A stretch of 14,102 bases of DNA from Hyphomicrobiales bacterium (GCA_015487985.1 WFOP01000383.1:1-14102); one strand, 5' to 3'. Shown: positions 1 to 7,746, counted from the stretch's first letter. A program made the numbers and translations. The notes: generated by a model not told the origin, from the letters alone.

Positions 1-1261
1 ATCCAACACTGGTTGGCTCGGGCAAAACCGGCTCGGGCTGTTCTTCAATCTGAGTCGGGCCGGGACGGGTATCTTCTTCAATGCGCTCAACCAGAACGAC
101 CTGATAGCTGATTTCCCTGCCCCCACGCCAGACAACAACCTCAACCGGAGTACCGGGCGCAAGTTTGGCCACAGTGCGGATCAGATCAAGGGTATCGTCG
201 ATGAGTTCGCCATTGACCTTGAGGATGATATCCCCGGCGGCAATTCCGGCCTTGCCGGCAGGGCCATCAGGGGTCGGGGCTGTCACCATGGCGCCGCGCG
301 CACGATTGAGGCCAACCGAATCCGCGATATCCCTGGTTACTTCCTGAATGCCAACCCCAAGAAAACCGCGTGAAACAAGACCATCATCCATAAGATCGGT
401 AATGACCTGTTTCACGGTGGCGGCGGGAATGGCAAAGGCGATGCCCACATTGCCCCCGTTGGGGGAGAAAATCGCCGTGTTTACCCCCACAACCTGACCT
501 GAGAGGTTAAAAGTGGGGCCACCGGAATTGCCGCCATTGATTGCAGCATCGATCTGAATGAAGTCGCCATAGGAATTGGAGGAAATATCGCGCCCACGGG
601 CCGACACAATGCCGGCTGTGACCGTACCACCCAGACCAAAGGGATTGCCCACGGCAACAACCCAGTCGCCGACGCGGGTTTCAGTTTCGGCAAATTCCAC
701 AAAGGGAAGGTCACTGGCCCCCTCGATACGCAACAGAGCAAGATCGGTGCGGCGGTCCGTACCGATTAGCGTGGCCACATGCTCATTACCCTCGTCGTCA
801 GTGATGTTGATGTTATCGGCATTTTCAACCACATGGTTATTGGTCACCACCAGTCCATCGGCCGAGATAATGAAGCCGGCACCGGCGGCCTGAAAGCGGC
901 GCGTGCGCGGTTGTCCGTTTTGGGGGCCGTTGCCGCGTTCAAATCGATCAAAGAAGCGACGCAAAGGATGGTCGGGGGGAAGGTCGGGGAATTGAAAATC
1001 GAAATTTTCGCTGCCAAGCCGGCGCACCTGCTGACTCCCTTCAACCGAAATGGAGACAACCGCAGGCTTTACCGCCTCAACCAGATCAGCAAAGCTGGCA
1101 GGGGCACCAACTGCCACCGAAATCTGGGCTGAGGATTGTTGCACAGACATGAGAATGCCAGTTCCCGATAGGGCCAAAAGTGCAGCAAGAGATGTAGCAG
1201 TGAGCCATTTTCTGGCGGATAAGAACTTCTTTCCGACGGATAAAGCTTTGGGGGTTTGCAT
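1..1261 (-). CDS. degP: DegP/HtrA-family periplasmic serine protease, 3' end outside window
   Basis: This is a Do-family protease-chaperone that degrades or holds misfolded periplasmic proteins. The reading frame is open for 420 residues from the ATG at 1261 and runs off the left edge. An AGGAGAG ribosome binding site lies about 9 bases upstream of the start. Residues 1-45 form a signal peptide with a basic n-region and a hydrophobic core, probably cleaved near the Ala45-Gln46 junction. The trypsin-like domain shows the complete catalytic triad: His143 (in TNNHVV), Asp173 (in RTDLALL) and Ser246 (in GGNSGGP). The first PDZ domain spans about 290-390, starting at the RGFLGVGIQ stretch. A proline- and glutamate-rich linker (about 395-418) follows; a second PDZ domain is usual in the family and would lie outside the window. 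In rhizobia a degP gene follows cycHJKL, as here. Family assignment is firm; regulation is inferred from the repeats upstream. Confidence 0.95.
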   Translation of the reverse strand, partial: MQTPKALSVGKKFLSARKWLTATSLAALLALSGTGILMSVQQSSAQISVAVGAPASFADLVEAVKPAVVSISVEGSQQVRRLGSENFDFQFPDLPPDHPLRRFFDRFERGNGPQNGQPRTRRFQAAGAGFIISADGLVVTNNHVVENADNINITDDEGNEHVATLIGTDRRTDLALLRIEGASDLPFVEFAETETRVGDWVVAVGNPFGLGGTVTAGIVSARGRDISSNSYGDFIQIDAAINGGNSGGPTFNLSGQVVGVNTAIFSPNGGNVGIAFAIPAATVKQVITDLMDDGLVSRGFLGVGIQEVTRDIADSVGLNRARGAMVTAPTPDGPAGKAGIAAGDIILKVNGELIDDTLDLIRTVAKLAPGTPVEVVVWRGGREISYQVVLVERIEEDTRPGPTQIEEQPEPVLPEPTSVG

Positions 1262-1318
1262 CTGTAATACTCTCCTAGATGAATTCAACCATCAACAGGA
1301 TTTCAGTGCTAACCGGGG

Positions 1319-1364
1319 CAACATTGCCGACGTATTACATCAACATTAACTTTTGGCAATGTTG
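1319..1364. repeat. Three CAACATT repeats across the degP promoter, possible operator
   Basis: CAACATT occurs at 1319-1325 and 1341-1347, exactly 22 bases apart, and in reverse at 1358-1364 (AATGTTG). The outer two copies extend to a perfect 10-base inverted repeat, CAACATTGCC at 1319-1328 against GGCAATGTTG at 1355-1364, with a 26-base spacer. No T-run follows on either strand, so it does not look like an intrinsic terminator for the upstream permease gene. The copies overlap the candidate -35, spacer and +1 of degP, which fits binding of a dimeric regulator. The regulator is unknown. Confidence 0.45.
1332..1359 (-). promoter_or_regulatory. Candidate sigma-70-like promoter of degP
   Basis: On the minus strand, TTGCCA (1359-1354) is followed after 16 bases by TAATAC (1337-1332). 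The -35 hexamer matches consensus at five of six positions and the -10 hexamer only at three. This would start transcription near 1325 and leave a 5' leader of about 60 bases before the degP ATG. The call rests on hexamer match and position only. Confidence 0.35.
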
Positions 1365-1388
1365 GAGAACATAATGGATATAAGGGGA

Positions 1389-2150
1389 TCACAGACCCAA
1401 AAACGCGCGGCGTGCCAAGTCCAGCGCAACAACACTCAGGATAAGTCGAAAGGCGATTCTAAAGACTTTTTCAGGCACCTTATCAAGCAACAAACCCCCG
1501 GAATATGTACCTAAAAACCCACTGGCCACCATGGCAAGAATAAGCGGCGCATAATCCCAGAAAGCAAATCCAAACAGTGTAAATGCCACAAACTTGAACA
1601 GGTTCTGACACGTCATCAAAAATGCGTGAGTGCCCACGATTTCGCGCCGGTTTTTCAGATCTCGCAAAAAAGAAAGAACCAGCGGACCGGAAACTCCCAC
1701 AATCATGCCAACCCCGGAGGTAAAAGCACCGGCCAGCGTGGTTGAGAAGGCTCCCCGCCCGGAAATTCTGGCCCTGGGTGCCCAGACAGAATATAGAATA
1801 AACACCGCAATCGCGCCCTTGAACCACGCATCAGGGAGCAAGATGGCCACACGTCCCCCCAGCAACGCACCAATGGCAGACCCCAGCACGAACCAGCCAA
1901 CGAATTGCCACTGAATGAAGGCCCTGCGCAAAAAGGCGCGCCCCCCGTTTGAACCCAGCTGCACGGCCCCATGGACCGGCACCACAATCGCCCCCGGCAA
2001 CATCAGACTCATAACCGCAATCAGCAAGGAGCCGCCCCCCAGAGCAAAGGTTGCGGTCACCGCGGAAGTGACAGCACTGAGCGCAATCAGGAACAGCGCC
2101 GAAGAAGCATCCAGTCCCGGCGCAACAAAGGGGGCCATCAAATCAAGCAT
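1389..2150 (-). CDS. TauE/SafE-family membrane permease (putative sulfite/organosulfonate exporter)
   Basis: This 253-residue protein is hydrophobic throughout, with about seven or eight membrane segments, and belongs to the TauE/SafE (formerly DUF81) family. Family members move small sulfur-containing anions such as sulfite or sulfoacetate across the inner membrane, but the substrate of this one cannot be read from sequence. The two half-repeats typical of the family are visible: a glycine-rich GGGSLL motif near residue 40 and a second glycine-rich stretch, GVGMIVGVSGP, near residue 150. Length is normal for the family. It lies 55 bases after ccmH and 127 bases before degP on the same strand, so it may share the ccm transcript. 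It interrupts the ccmH-degP neighbourhood known from rhizobia. No clear Shine-Dalgarno site is seen before the ATG at 2150. Confidence 0.85.
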   Translation of the reverse strand: MLDLMAPFVAPGLDASSALFLIALSAVTSAVTATFALGGGSLLIAVMSLMLPGAIVVPVHGAVQLGSNGGRAFLRRAFIQWQFVGWFVLGSAIGALLGGRVAILLPDAWFKGAIAVFILYSVWAPRARISGRGAFSTTLAGAFTSGVGMIVGVSGPLVLSFLRDLKNRREIVGTHAFLMTCQNLFKFVAFTLFGFAFWDYAPLILAMVASGFLGTYSGGLLLDKVPEKVFRIAFRLILSVVALDLARRAFLGL

Positions 2151-2205
2151 GGTCCCGATTTATCCCGGGCCCGAAAAAACTTCAAGCCGGCACAATTTCC
2201 CGCCT

Positions 2206-2712
2206 CTATTGGTTGGACGACAGAGAATTAAGCGCGTCCTGCTCTTCTTTGGTGAGCACTTTTGCAGCAGTTGGCGGCGGCGTGGGGGCTGTCTTCTTGT
2301 TTCGCAAATGAAGAACCAGTACCAGAATGGACAGAAGCAGAACCACCGGGGCGGTGGCCCACAAAGCAAACGTATGCCAGCCCACATAAGGTTTGAGCAA
2401 AACAAATTCGCCATAACGATCCACCACAAAAGCCACCACTTCGGCATCGGAATCCCCGGCGACAATTCTTTCACGCACAAGCAGACGCAGGTCCCGCGCC
2501 AGCGAAGCGTCACTGTCATCAATGGACTGGTTCTGACACACAAGACAACGCAATTCAGCTGAAATTGCCCGCGCACGGGTTTCCATTACCGGGTCGGCCA
2601 GAATTTCATCCGGGTTGACCGCCACTGCCGGAGACGAAAATGCGACAAGCAGCGCAAACACGATGATGGCAATCGGGCTGAAAGTCCGGGAAAAAATCTG
2701 AGCGCGCATCAT
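2206..2712 (-). CDS. ccmH: Cytochrome c maturation protein CcmH (CycL), haem-lyase thiol-redox subunit
   Basis: CcmH keeps the apocytochrome CXXCH thiols reduced and presents them to the haem lyase complex with CcmF and CcmI. The 168-residue protein has an N-terminal signal segment (about 1-31, ending SSPAVA), the family signature LRCLVCQNQSI with redox-active Cys56 and Cys59, a three-helix periplasmic domain containing the RYGEFVLLKP stretch, a single C-terminal membrane helix (about 115-136) and a short cytoplasmic tail. It is the short form of the protein; the TPR half found fused in E. coli CcmH is a separate gene here (ccmI). Its ATG at 2712 overlaps the ccmF stop by four bases (ATGA), so the two are translationally coupled. 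A second Met codon follows immediately and could be the true start. Confidence 0.96.
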   Translation of the reverse strand: MMRAQIFSRTFSPIAIIVFALLVAFSSPAVAVNPDEILADPVMETRARAISAELRCLVCQNQSIDDSDASLARDLRLLVRERIVAGDSDAEVVAFVVDRYGEFVLLKPYVGWHTFALWATAPVVLLLSILVLVLHLRNKKTAPTPPPTAAKVLTKEEQDALNSLSSNQ

Positions 2713-4700
2713 TCTGCCGGTACCGAAGTTGTGGTTTTTTTGCGTGCATTCCTGGCGGACTTTGGCACCCCCACCCGTAGCCTTCGGTCACTTAGCGAAA
2801 GGAAGCCACCTGCTGCCATAAATACAAAACCATACCAGATCAGCGTTATGTAGGGCTTATGCCACAGACGCACCACGCGCGCACCCGTTTCATCGGCGTC
2901 CCCAAGGGAAACATAAAGCTGGGAAAGGCCATAGGTAAGGATTCCAGCCTCTGTGCTTGGCTGATTTGAGGCCGTGTAAACCCGTTTCTCAGATGCGACG
3001 GTATCTTCCCATCCCAGGGGTGATATCACCTTGAAGGTTACTTTATCAGCGATAAAGTTATCTTCCTGACGGCGGCTTTCATCAACCATTGTCACCGTAT
3101 AACCGGCCAATTCAATGGTCTGGTTCATCATCATGGAATCCACACGCTCGGTTTCCCAGGCAGTCACGGAAACCACACCAATCACCGAAATCCCCACCCC
3201 CACATGGGCAAGGGTTGTTGACCATGTGATTTTGGGCAGACCTTTGAGACGTCGCCAGCTTTGAGCAAAATCAAATTTACCGAACTTGGCCCGATCAATC
3301 GGTTCTGCAATGGCTCCCACAATAATCCAGATGCCGATCAGCAAACCAAGAGTTGCAAGGGAGATTTCCCCACCGGAGACAATCGTAAATACAATCATCA
3401 GCAAAAGGGTCAGACCTGCAGCACCGGCCAGACGCTGGATAACGCCGATCATGTCGCCCCGTTTCCACGCAAGAAACGGCCCAAAGGGAATAAGCAATAA
3501 CAGTGGCGTCACAAGAATGCCAAAGGTGAGATCAAAAAACGGTGCGCCCACCGAAATCAGCGTGCCGTTTATAGCTTGCAAAAGCAGCGGATAAAGGGTT
3601 CCAACCATCACGGCAACAACGGCAGTCGCCAAAAACAGATTGTTGACGATCAATGCGCCTTCGCGAGAAATGGGTGCAAACAGCCCCCCCGAACGCAAGG
3701 AGCTTGCGCGCCATGCATAAAGGGCAAAAGCAGCACCGATCACCACCGTCAGCATGGCAAGAATTACCATGCCACGGGTCGGGTCGGCGGCAAATGAATG
3801 CACCGAAGTCAATATGCCTGAGCGGACGAGGAACATCCCCAAAAGCGACAGGGAAAAGGACAGAATGGCAAGAAAGATCGTCCACACTTTGAGCGCGTTG
3901 CGTTTTTCCATCACCAAGGCGGAGTGCAGCAGTGCGGTTGCGGCAAGCCATGGCATCAGAGACGCGTTTTCAACCGGATCCCAAAACCACCAGCCGCCCC
4001 AGCCAAGCTCGTAATAGGCCCAATATGAACCCATGGCGATGCCAAGGGACAAAAAGGTCCATGACGCCAGCGCCCATGGACGCACCCAACGCGCCCAGGC
4101 TGCATCAATACGCCCCGAAATCAACGCGGCAATGGCAAAAGAAAAGCAGATGGAAAGGCCCACATAGCCCACATATAAAAGGGGCGGGTGAATGGCCAGA
4201 CCAATATCCTGCAGAATGGGATTAAGGTCCCGCCCCTCAAGGGGAACAGGATTGGAACGCAAAAACGGATTTGACGTGAAAATCGTAAACATAATAAAGG
4301 CGGCACCCAATGCGCCCTGCACCGCCAGAACCAACGCCATCAGGTCATGGGGCAGTTTTTTGCCAAACCATGCCACCGCGGCACCAAACCCGGTAAGGAT
4401 CAGCACCCATAACAGCATTGAGCCTTCATGATTTCCCCATACCGAGGTAATTTTATAGATGAGCGGCTGCAAGGAATGGGAATAGCCATAGGCAAGTTTG
4501 AGAGAAAAATCCGAAAGAACAAAAGCCTGAATCAGCGCGATAAACGAAGCAAATACCAGAACGAACTGCAAAATTGCCGCCTGGCGAACAAAGGAAGCAG
4601 CCCGCCCCCCCGTACGCCAGAACATGAACCCGACAGATGATTGGGCCAGAGCAAGCGCGGCGGCAAGCACAAGAGCGAAATGGCCTAGTTCAATTGACAT
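2709..4700 (-). CDS. ccmF: Cytochrome c haem lyase subunit CcmF (CycK)
   Basis: CcmF is the core membrane subunit of the System I haem lyase and transfers haem from holo-CcmE to apocytochrome c. The 663-residue protein has normal family length and many membrane segments. The tryptophan-rich WWD signature is intact at about 233-251 (WGGWWFWDPVENAS), preceded by the conserved WGNHEG (about 88-93) and by AIHPPLLYVGYVG, whose His171 is in the position of a haem-ligating histidine; His259 follows the WWD region. A large periplasmic loop lies towards the C-terminus, followed by a final membrane helix near 615-640. The start at 4700 is supported by a strong GGGAG site about eight bases upstream. It overlaps ccmH by four bases but, unusually for the cluster, stands 139 bases away from ccmE. 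Confidence 0.97.
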   Translation of the reverse strand: MSIELGHFALVLAAALALAQSSVGFMFWRTGGRAASFVRQAAILQFVLVFASFIALIQAFVLSDFSLKLAYGYSHSLQPLIYKITSVWGNHEGSMLLWVLILTGFGAAVAWFGKKLPHDLMALVLAVQGALGAAFIMFTIFTSNPFLRSNPVPLEGRDLNPILQDIGLAIHPPLLYVGYVGLSICFSFAIAALISGRIDAAWARWVRPWALASWTFLSLGIAMGSYWAYYELGWGGWWFWDPVENASLMPWLAATALLHSALVMEKRNALKVWTIFLAILSFSLSLLGMFLVRSGILTSVHSFAADPTRGMVILAMLTVVIGAAFALYAWRASSLRSGGLFAPISREGALIVNNLFLATAVVAVMVGTLYPLLLQAINGTLISVGAPFFDLTFGILVTPLLLLIPFGPFLAWKRGDMIGVIQRLAGAAGLTLLLMIVFTIVSGGEISLATLGLLIGIWIIVGAIAEPIDRAKFGKFDFAQSWRRLKGLPKITWSTTLAHVGVGISVIGVVSVTAWETERVDSMMMNQTIELAGYTVTMVDESRRQEDNFIADKVTFKVISPLGWEDTVASEKRVYTASNQPSTEAGILTYGLSQLYVSLGDADETGARVVRLWHKPYITLIWYGFVFMAAGGFLSLSDRRLRVGVPKSARNARKKTTTSVPAE

Positions 4701-4720
4701 TTTATTCTCCCTGAACGTTC

Positions 4721-4748
4721 CCTGTTTTGATCAGACCAAAACAACAGG
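4721..4748. other. Inverted repeat just upstream of ccmF
   Basis: GTTTTG at 4724-4729 pairs with CAAAAC at 4737-4742 around a seven-base loop. The flanking CCT (4721-4723) and AGG (4746-4748) extend the stem past a three-base bulge. It lies about 20 bases upstream of the ccmF start codon, just before its ribosome binding site. In the sense direction the stem is followed by GAACG rather than a T-run, so it is not an intrinsic terminator. It could form in the ccmE-ccmF intercistronic RNA. Confidence 0.4.
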
Positions 4749-4829
4749 TTATTCTTTTGTTTAAGCGTGCCCCAAACCCGACAACCGGACCCCACTTATC
4801 GGTGACACGCTGTAAACCTTCCCTTTCAG

Positions 4830-4856
4830 CCGCCACAAATTATTGATCTGTGGCGG
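4830..4856. other. Hairpin spanning the ccmE stop codon
   Basis: CCGCCACA at 4830-4837 is perfectly complementary to TGTGGCGG at 4849-4856, giving an 8-base GC-rich stem with an 11-base loop that contains the ccmE stop codon. In the sense direction it is followed by CTGAAAGGG, without a T-run. An mRNA-stabilising or processing hairpin at the ccmE 3' end is possible; a canonical terminator is not supported. Confidence 0.5.
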
Positions 4857-5292
4857 TGTCCCCTTTCCATTGGCCCGAATTTTTAAGTGCGGCCTCAACT
4901 TCCTTGGGGATATAATTTTCGTCATGTTTTGCCAGCACATTCGAGGCGATGAATGTACCATCATCCACTAAGTGCCCTTCGGCAATAACCCCTTGTCCTT
5001 CGCGAAACAAGTCAGGCAACAAATTGTGATAGGTCACGGAAATCAACTGCGCGCCATCGGTGATGACAAAAACATTGGAGTTGCCGTCGCGCACCCAGCT
5101 ACCATCTTCAACCAGTCCGCCAATGCGTACGGCCTCCCCTGCCAGTTCAGGGCGCTCCAGCAACTCGGTTGGTGAATAAAAGAACACGATCTCATCGCGC
5201 AGGGCATTAAGAATAAGCGCCGTGGCCAACGCAAGCACAAGACCAAGTCCAAAAATCACACTCAGCCGCTTTTGTTTTCTCGTCATCGCCAT
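4840..5292 (-). CDS. ccmE: Cytochrome c maturation haem chaperone CcmE (CycJ)
   Basis: CcmE covalently binds haem delivered by CcmABCD in the periplasm and hands it to CcmF. The 150-residue protein has a basic cytoplasmic N-terminus (TRKQKR), one membrane anchor (about 10-29), and an OB-fold beta-barrel domain. The haem-attachment motif LAKHDENYIPKE is intact: His123 is the covalent haem-binding residue and Tyr127 the axial ligand, matching His130 and Tyr134 of E. coli. The C-terminal tail is short and polar, as usual. The ATG at 5292 has a weak purine-rich site (AGAAAG) eight bases upstream; a second ATG two codons in is possible. The gene begins 28 bases after ccmI and its stop codon lies inside a hairpin. 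Confidence 0.97.
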   Translation of the reverse strand: MAMTRKQKRLSVIFGLGLVLALATALILNALRDEIVFFYSPTELLERPELAGEAVRIGGLVEDGSWVRDGNSNVFVITDGAQLISVTYHNLLPDLFREGQGVIAEGHLVDDGTFIASNVLAKHDENYIPKEVEAALKNSGQWKGDTATDQ

Positions 5293-5320
5293 ATCAAATC
5301 TTTCTATCCATTTGCACTCA

Positions 5321-6496
5321 CTATTCGGCTGGAATTTTTAATCCCGCTTCACGCGCAACCGCATCCAGCTCTTGTCGCGCCTCTTTTGCCGGATATGCCA
5401 CCAGCGCACTGTCATAATTTTTTTGCGCCGCTTCAATATCACCCATAACTATATAGGAACGCACCAGACGGGTCCATTCCTCAACTGTTCCCCCCTCGGA
5501 ATTGAGGCGCTCGTCAAGTCCGGCGACCATGGAGCGAATAAGATCAGCCTGTTCGGGATCGGCCAGAACCGGGGGTTGAGATGTTACAGGGGGCGTTGTC
5601 AACGGCTGAGGTGTTTCCCCTCGCGCCCGGGCAATAGCAAGCCCGCTTTGGGCGGTGTCATACCATGGCTCAGTGCCATCCCCCAGAGCCAGCAGTTCTT
5701 CCCAGTGTTTTATTGCCGTATCCCAATCAGCTGAACGTGTGGCTTCAGCAGCAAGATAAAACCTTGAGCGGGCGTGGGTTGGATCCATGTTCACAGCGGC
5801 GCCAAGCAGCGACATAACCTCATTCAGGTCCTCTTCCTGCCCCGACATCAGCAGGGCTTCGGCCAGGTCGGTTTGGGTATCGGCAGTCAGGGGCGCCAAT
5901 TCCACAATTTTTCTATAGGCATTTACCGCATCATCAAACCTGCCGGCCCGAATATAGGCGGGTGCCAGAACCTGCCAACCCTGAACGTCTTCAGGATCAA
6001 TCCGCATTTGGGTTTCAACCTTGGCCAGTGCCGCTTCAAACTCCTCGCCCATTTCAACCTGAGCCTGGGCCTGCGCCTGCATATCGCCAACGCGCACCAG
6101 TACCGTATCATCAGGTGTTCCCAGAATCAGATAAAAACCGATTGCAACACCGATCGTGAGCACACTGGCCCCCACCAGTGCAATTCCGGTCCAGGGCTTT
6201 TCAACGGCTTTGACCGCATTCTTTAACAGCGCACGATGGTGCAGCAATTCACGGGCCAATTCAGCTTTTGCGTTTTCCGCATCAATTTCATTTAGCTTTC
6301 CCACTTTCAGGTCGGCCTCAATTCCAGCCAGCTGCAACTTGAAATGCTCTTCTGTTTTTTGAATATCGTCATCAACAAAATCCTCGGGTGGTTCTGTCCC
6401 CTCACCGGGTTCTTGCGACGAATTCCTGCGTGCTGAAAAAATCAGAGCGGCAAACGTAATGCCGCTTATTAAAATAATTAAAGGCCAAATCATCAT
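5321..6496 (-). CDS. ccmI: Cytochrome c maturation protein CcmI (CycH), TPR apocytochrome chaperone
   Basis: CcmI captures the C-terminus of unfolded apocytochrome c in the periplasm and delivers it to the CcmF-CcmH haem lyase. From the chosen start the product has 391 residues: a first membrane helix (about 3-20), a charged cytoplasmic loop with coiled-coil character, a second membrane helix (about 100-125), then a periplasmic region with TPR-like helical repeats such as GWQVLAPAYIRAGRFDDAVNAY. I chose the ATG at 6496 because family members begin directly with the first membrane helix (MIWPLIILI). An ATG at 6526 or a TTG at 6541 would add 10 or 15 residues. None of these starts has a convincing ribosome binding site. 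It is the first gene of the ccm cluster and is divergent from the sarcosine-oxidase-like pair. Confidence 0.93.
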   Translation of the reverse strand: MMIWPLIILISGITFAALIFSARRNSSQEPGEGTEPPEDFVDDDIQKTEEHFKLQLAGIEADLKVGKLNEIDAENAKAELARELLHHRALLKNAVKAVEKPWTGIALVGASVLTIGVAIGFYLILGTPDDTVLVRVGDMQAQAQAQVEMGEEFEAALAKVETQMRIDPEDVQGWQVLAPAYIRAGRFDDAVNAYRKIVELAPLTADTQTDLAEALLMSGQEEDLNEVMSLLGAAVNMDPTHARSRFYLAAEATRSADWDTAIKHWEELLALGDGTEPWYDTAQSGLAIARARGETPQPLTTPPVTSQPPVLADPEQADLIRSMVAGLDERLNSEGGTVEEWTRLVRSYIVMGDIEAAQKNYDSALVAYPAKEARQELDAVAREAGLKIPAE

Positions 6497-6581
6497 GGGG
6501 GAAACCGAAAAACCTGTTTTTTGCATACCAATTACATTCAAGGCCCTTTAATAGGGTATTTTTTCGACAATACCAGCGCGA

Positions 6582-6610
6582 TTGCGTAAAAGTGAGCAGG
6601 TATTTTATAT
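6582..6610 (+). promoter_or_regulatory. Candidate promoter of the sarcosine-oxidase-like pair
   Basis: TTGCGT (6582-6587) is followed after exactly 17 bases by TTATAT (6605-6610), giving a plausible sigma-70-like promoter 30 bases before the ATG at 6640. The AT-rich block at 6601-6610 reads TATAAA on the other strand and could also serve as a -10 for ccmI. The direct repeat GGTATTTT (6555-6562 and 6599-6606) lies in the same region. Confidence 0.4.
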
Positions 6611-6639
6611 CCAATCATCCCAAAGTTGAATAATTGAGT

Positions 6640-7746
6640 ATGGCCGCAATGAAAAAATATGACGTTGGTATCGTGGGAGAAACCTTATTGGCTCCTTTTC
6701 TTGCCGGACAGTTGGCCCATGTTCACGGGAAAAAAATCTGCCTGTTTTTAAGCGGCGCGGTACAGCACCGGATCAGACGCGAAATCAATTTTTCATTCGA
6801 TTTGATTACGCGACCTGAAAGTTGGGAAATGTTGAACCAAGCGCGGGAGGAAGCACTGCCGATTATTGCGAATATCGGGGGGGCTCAGGCCGTTGGCAAA
6901 GTGCCGGCCCTGATTTTAAGTCATACACCAGCCGGCGCGGACATGCTCTCGCACATGTATCACTATTTGCATGGCATGGATTATCAGATCGAACGACTGG
7001 CCGAGGCGGATTTTCCCCATGCAATAGCGGCCTATCGCGCCAGAGCTGTTCGCATTGTGCGTCCCGATGCTTTTTGGCCGGCGATACTTGAGTGGCTGGC
7101 CAAACTTGGCGTTGATATGATTGAACCTGAAGAATTGACAATCAAGCCTCGAAAAGAGGGGGCCGCTCAAATCAAAACAACAAAGGCCATTTGTGATGTC
7201 GGGCAGATTGTGCTGGCGGACGACAGGTCAATCCACCAATATGGGGCGGTTTCTGTTATCGAGAGATTTTTTGTTCCGGTCAAAACAACGGCTCTATTAT
7301 TACAGCCCGGTCCTGAAAAAATTGAACAGATTATAATATCCCCTGAATTTGATTTTTGTGCGCAGACCGACAGACAGGGGCACATCAAATGCCTGGCAAA
7401 CACCTCAATTTCAAATATGTCAAACCTGCTTAATCATAATATCACGGGTGATATCTCCAACAAAAACACCCCCCATTTTCATCTTGCCGGCCGGGCAGAT
7501 TTTACAAAACTGATTCCAAGAGATGGTGCACCGGTCATTGGAAAGCTGGCGCGATCAAATTTGTGGGGGATTGCGGGGCTTGGGCATGGGGACGTATTTT
7601 TTGCGCCCATGCTGGCGCGCCTGATCGAGGGGAAACCTTTGGCGCGCGAAGCCTCATATTTGGGGGCGCGCAGTGCTGACGCCAAAAGGCAAAGCACTCT
7701 CATACAAGACCGGATCGACAGCAAACCGGGGCATAGTGATGAATAA
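6640..7746 (+). CDS. DAO/SoxB-family FAD-dependent oxidoreductase homologue with degenerate nucleotide-binding motif
   Basis: The 368-residue product belongs to the D-amino-acid-oxidase superfamily and most resembles the beta subunit of heterotetrameric sarcosine oxidase or a HcnC/OoxB-type amine oxidase. The C-terminal half is recognisable: RDGAPVIGK at 294-302 matches the family's P-x-DG-x-P-x-IG element, and GLGHGDVFFAPMLARLIEG at 313-331 matches the C-terminal GHG-x-x-x-AP FAD-contact element. The N-terminal Rossmann strand YDVGIVG is present, but the GxGxxG that should follow reads GETLLA (13-18), and the acidic residue expected at the end of the second strand is replaced in LFLSG. FAD binding by this subunit is therefore doubtful. 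The ATG at 6640 is preferred; TTG at 6634 and ATG at 6649 are alternatives. The gene overlaps the next by eight bases, consistent with a two-subunit enzyme. Substrate is unknown. Confidence 0.7.
   Translation: MAAMKKYDVGIVGETLLAPFLAGQLAHVHGKKICLFLSGAVQHRIRREINFSFDLITRPESWEMLNQAREEALPIIANIGGAQAVGKVPALILSHTPAGADMLSHMYHYLHGMDYQIERLAEADFPHAIAAYRARAVRIVRPDAFWPAILEWLAKLGVDMIEPEELTIKPRKEGAAQIKTTKAICDVGQIVLADDRSIHQYGAVSVIERFFVPVKTTALLLQPGPEKIEQIIISPEFDFCAQTDRQGHIKCLANTSISNMSNLLNHNITGDISNKNTPHFHLAGRADFTKLIPRDGAPVIGKLARSNLWGIAGLGHGDVFFAPMLARLIEGKPLAREASYLGARSADAKRQSTLIQDRIDSKPGHSDE

Noticed and set aside
481..741. Short minus-strand frame inside degP
   Set aside because: The true degP frame, with its complete catalytic triad, runs through the same bases; this is an off-frame shadow.
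1319..1364. Inverted repeat as a terminator for the TauE-family gene
   Set aside because: The spacer is 26 bases and no T-run follows on the minus strand, so it fits an operator better than an intrinsic terminator.
1915..2562. Open frame of 215 codons on the plus strand across the TauE-ccmH junction
   Set aside because: It is antisense to two well-supported genes, has low-complexity basic composition and matches no family; it is a shadow frame.
2160..2576. Alternative minus-strand frame of 138 codons inside ccmH
   Set aside because: It is out of frame with ccmH, which has the full CcmH signature and translational coupling to ccmF.
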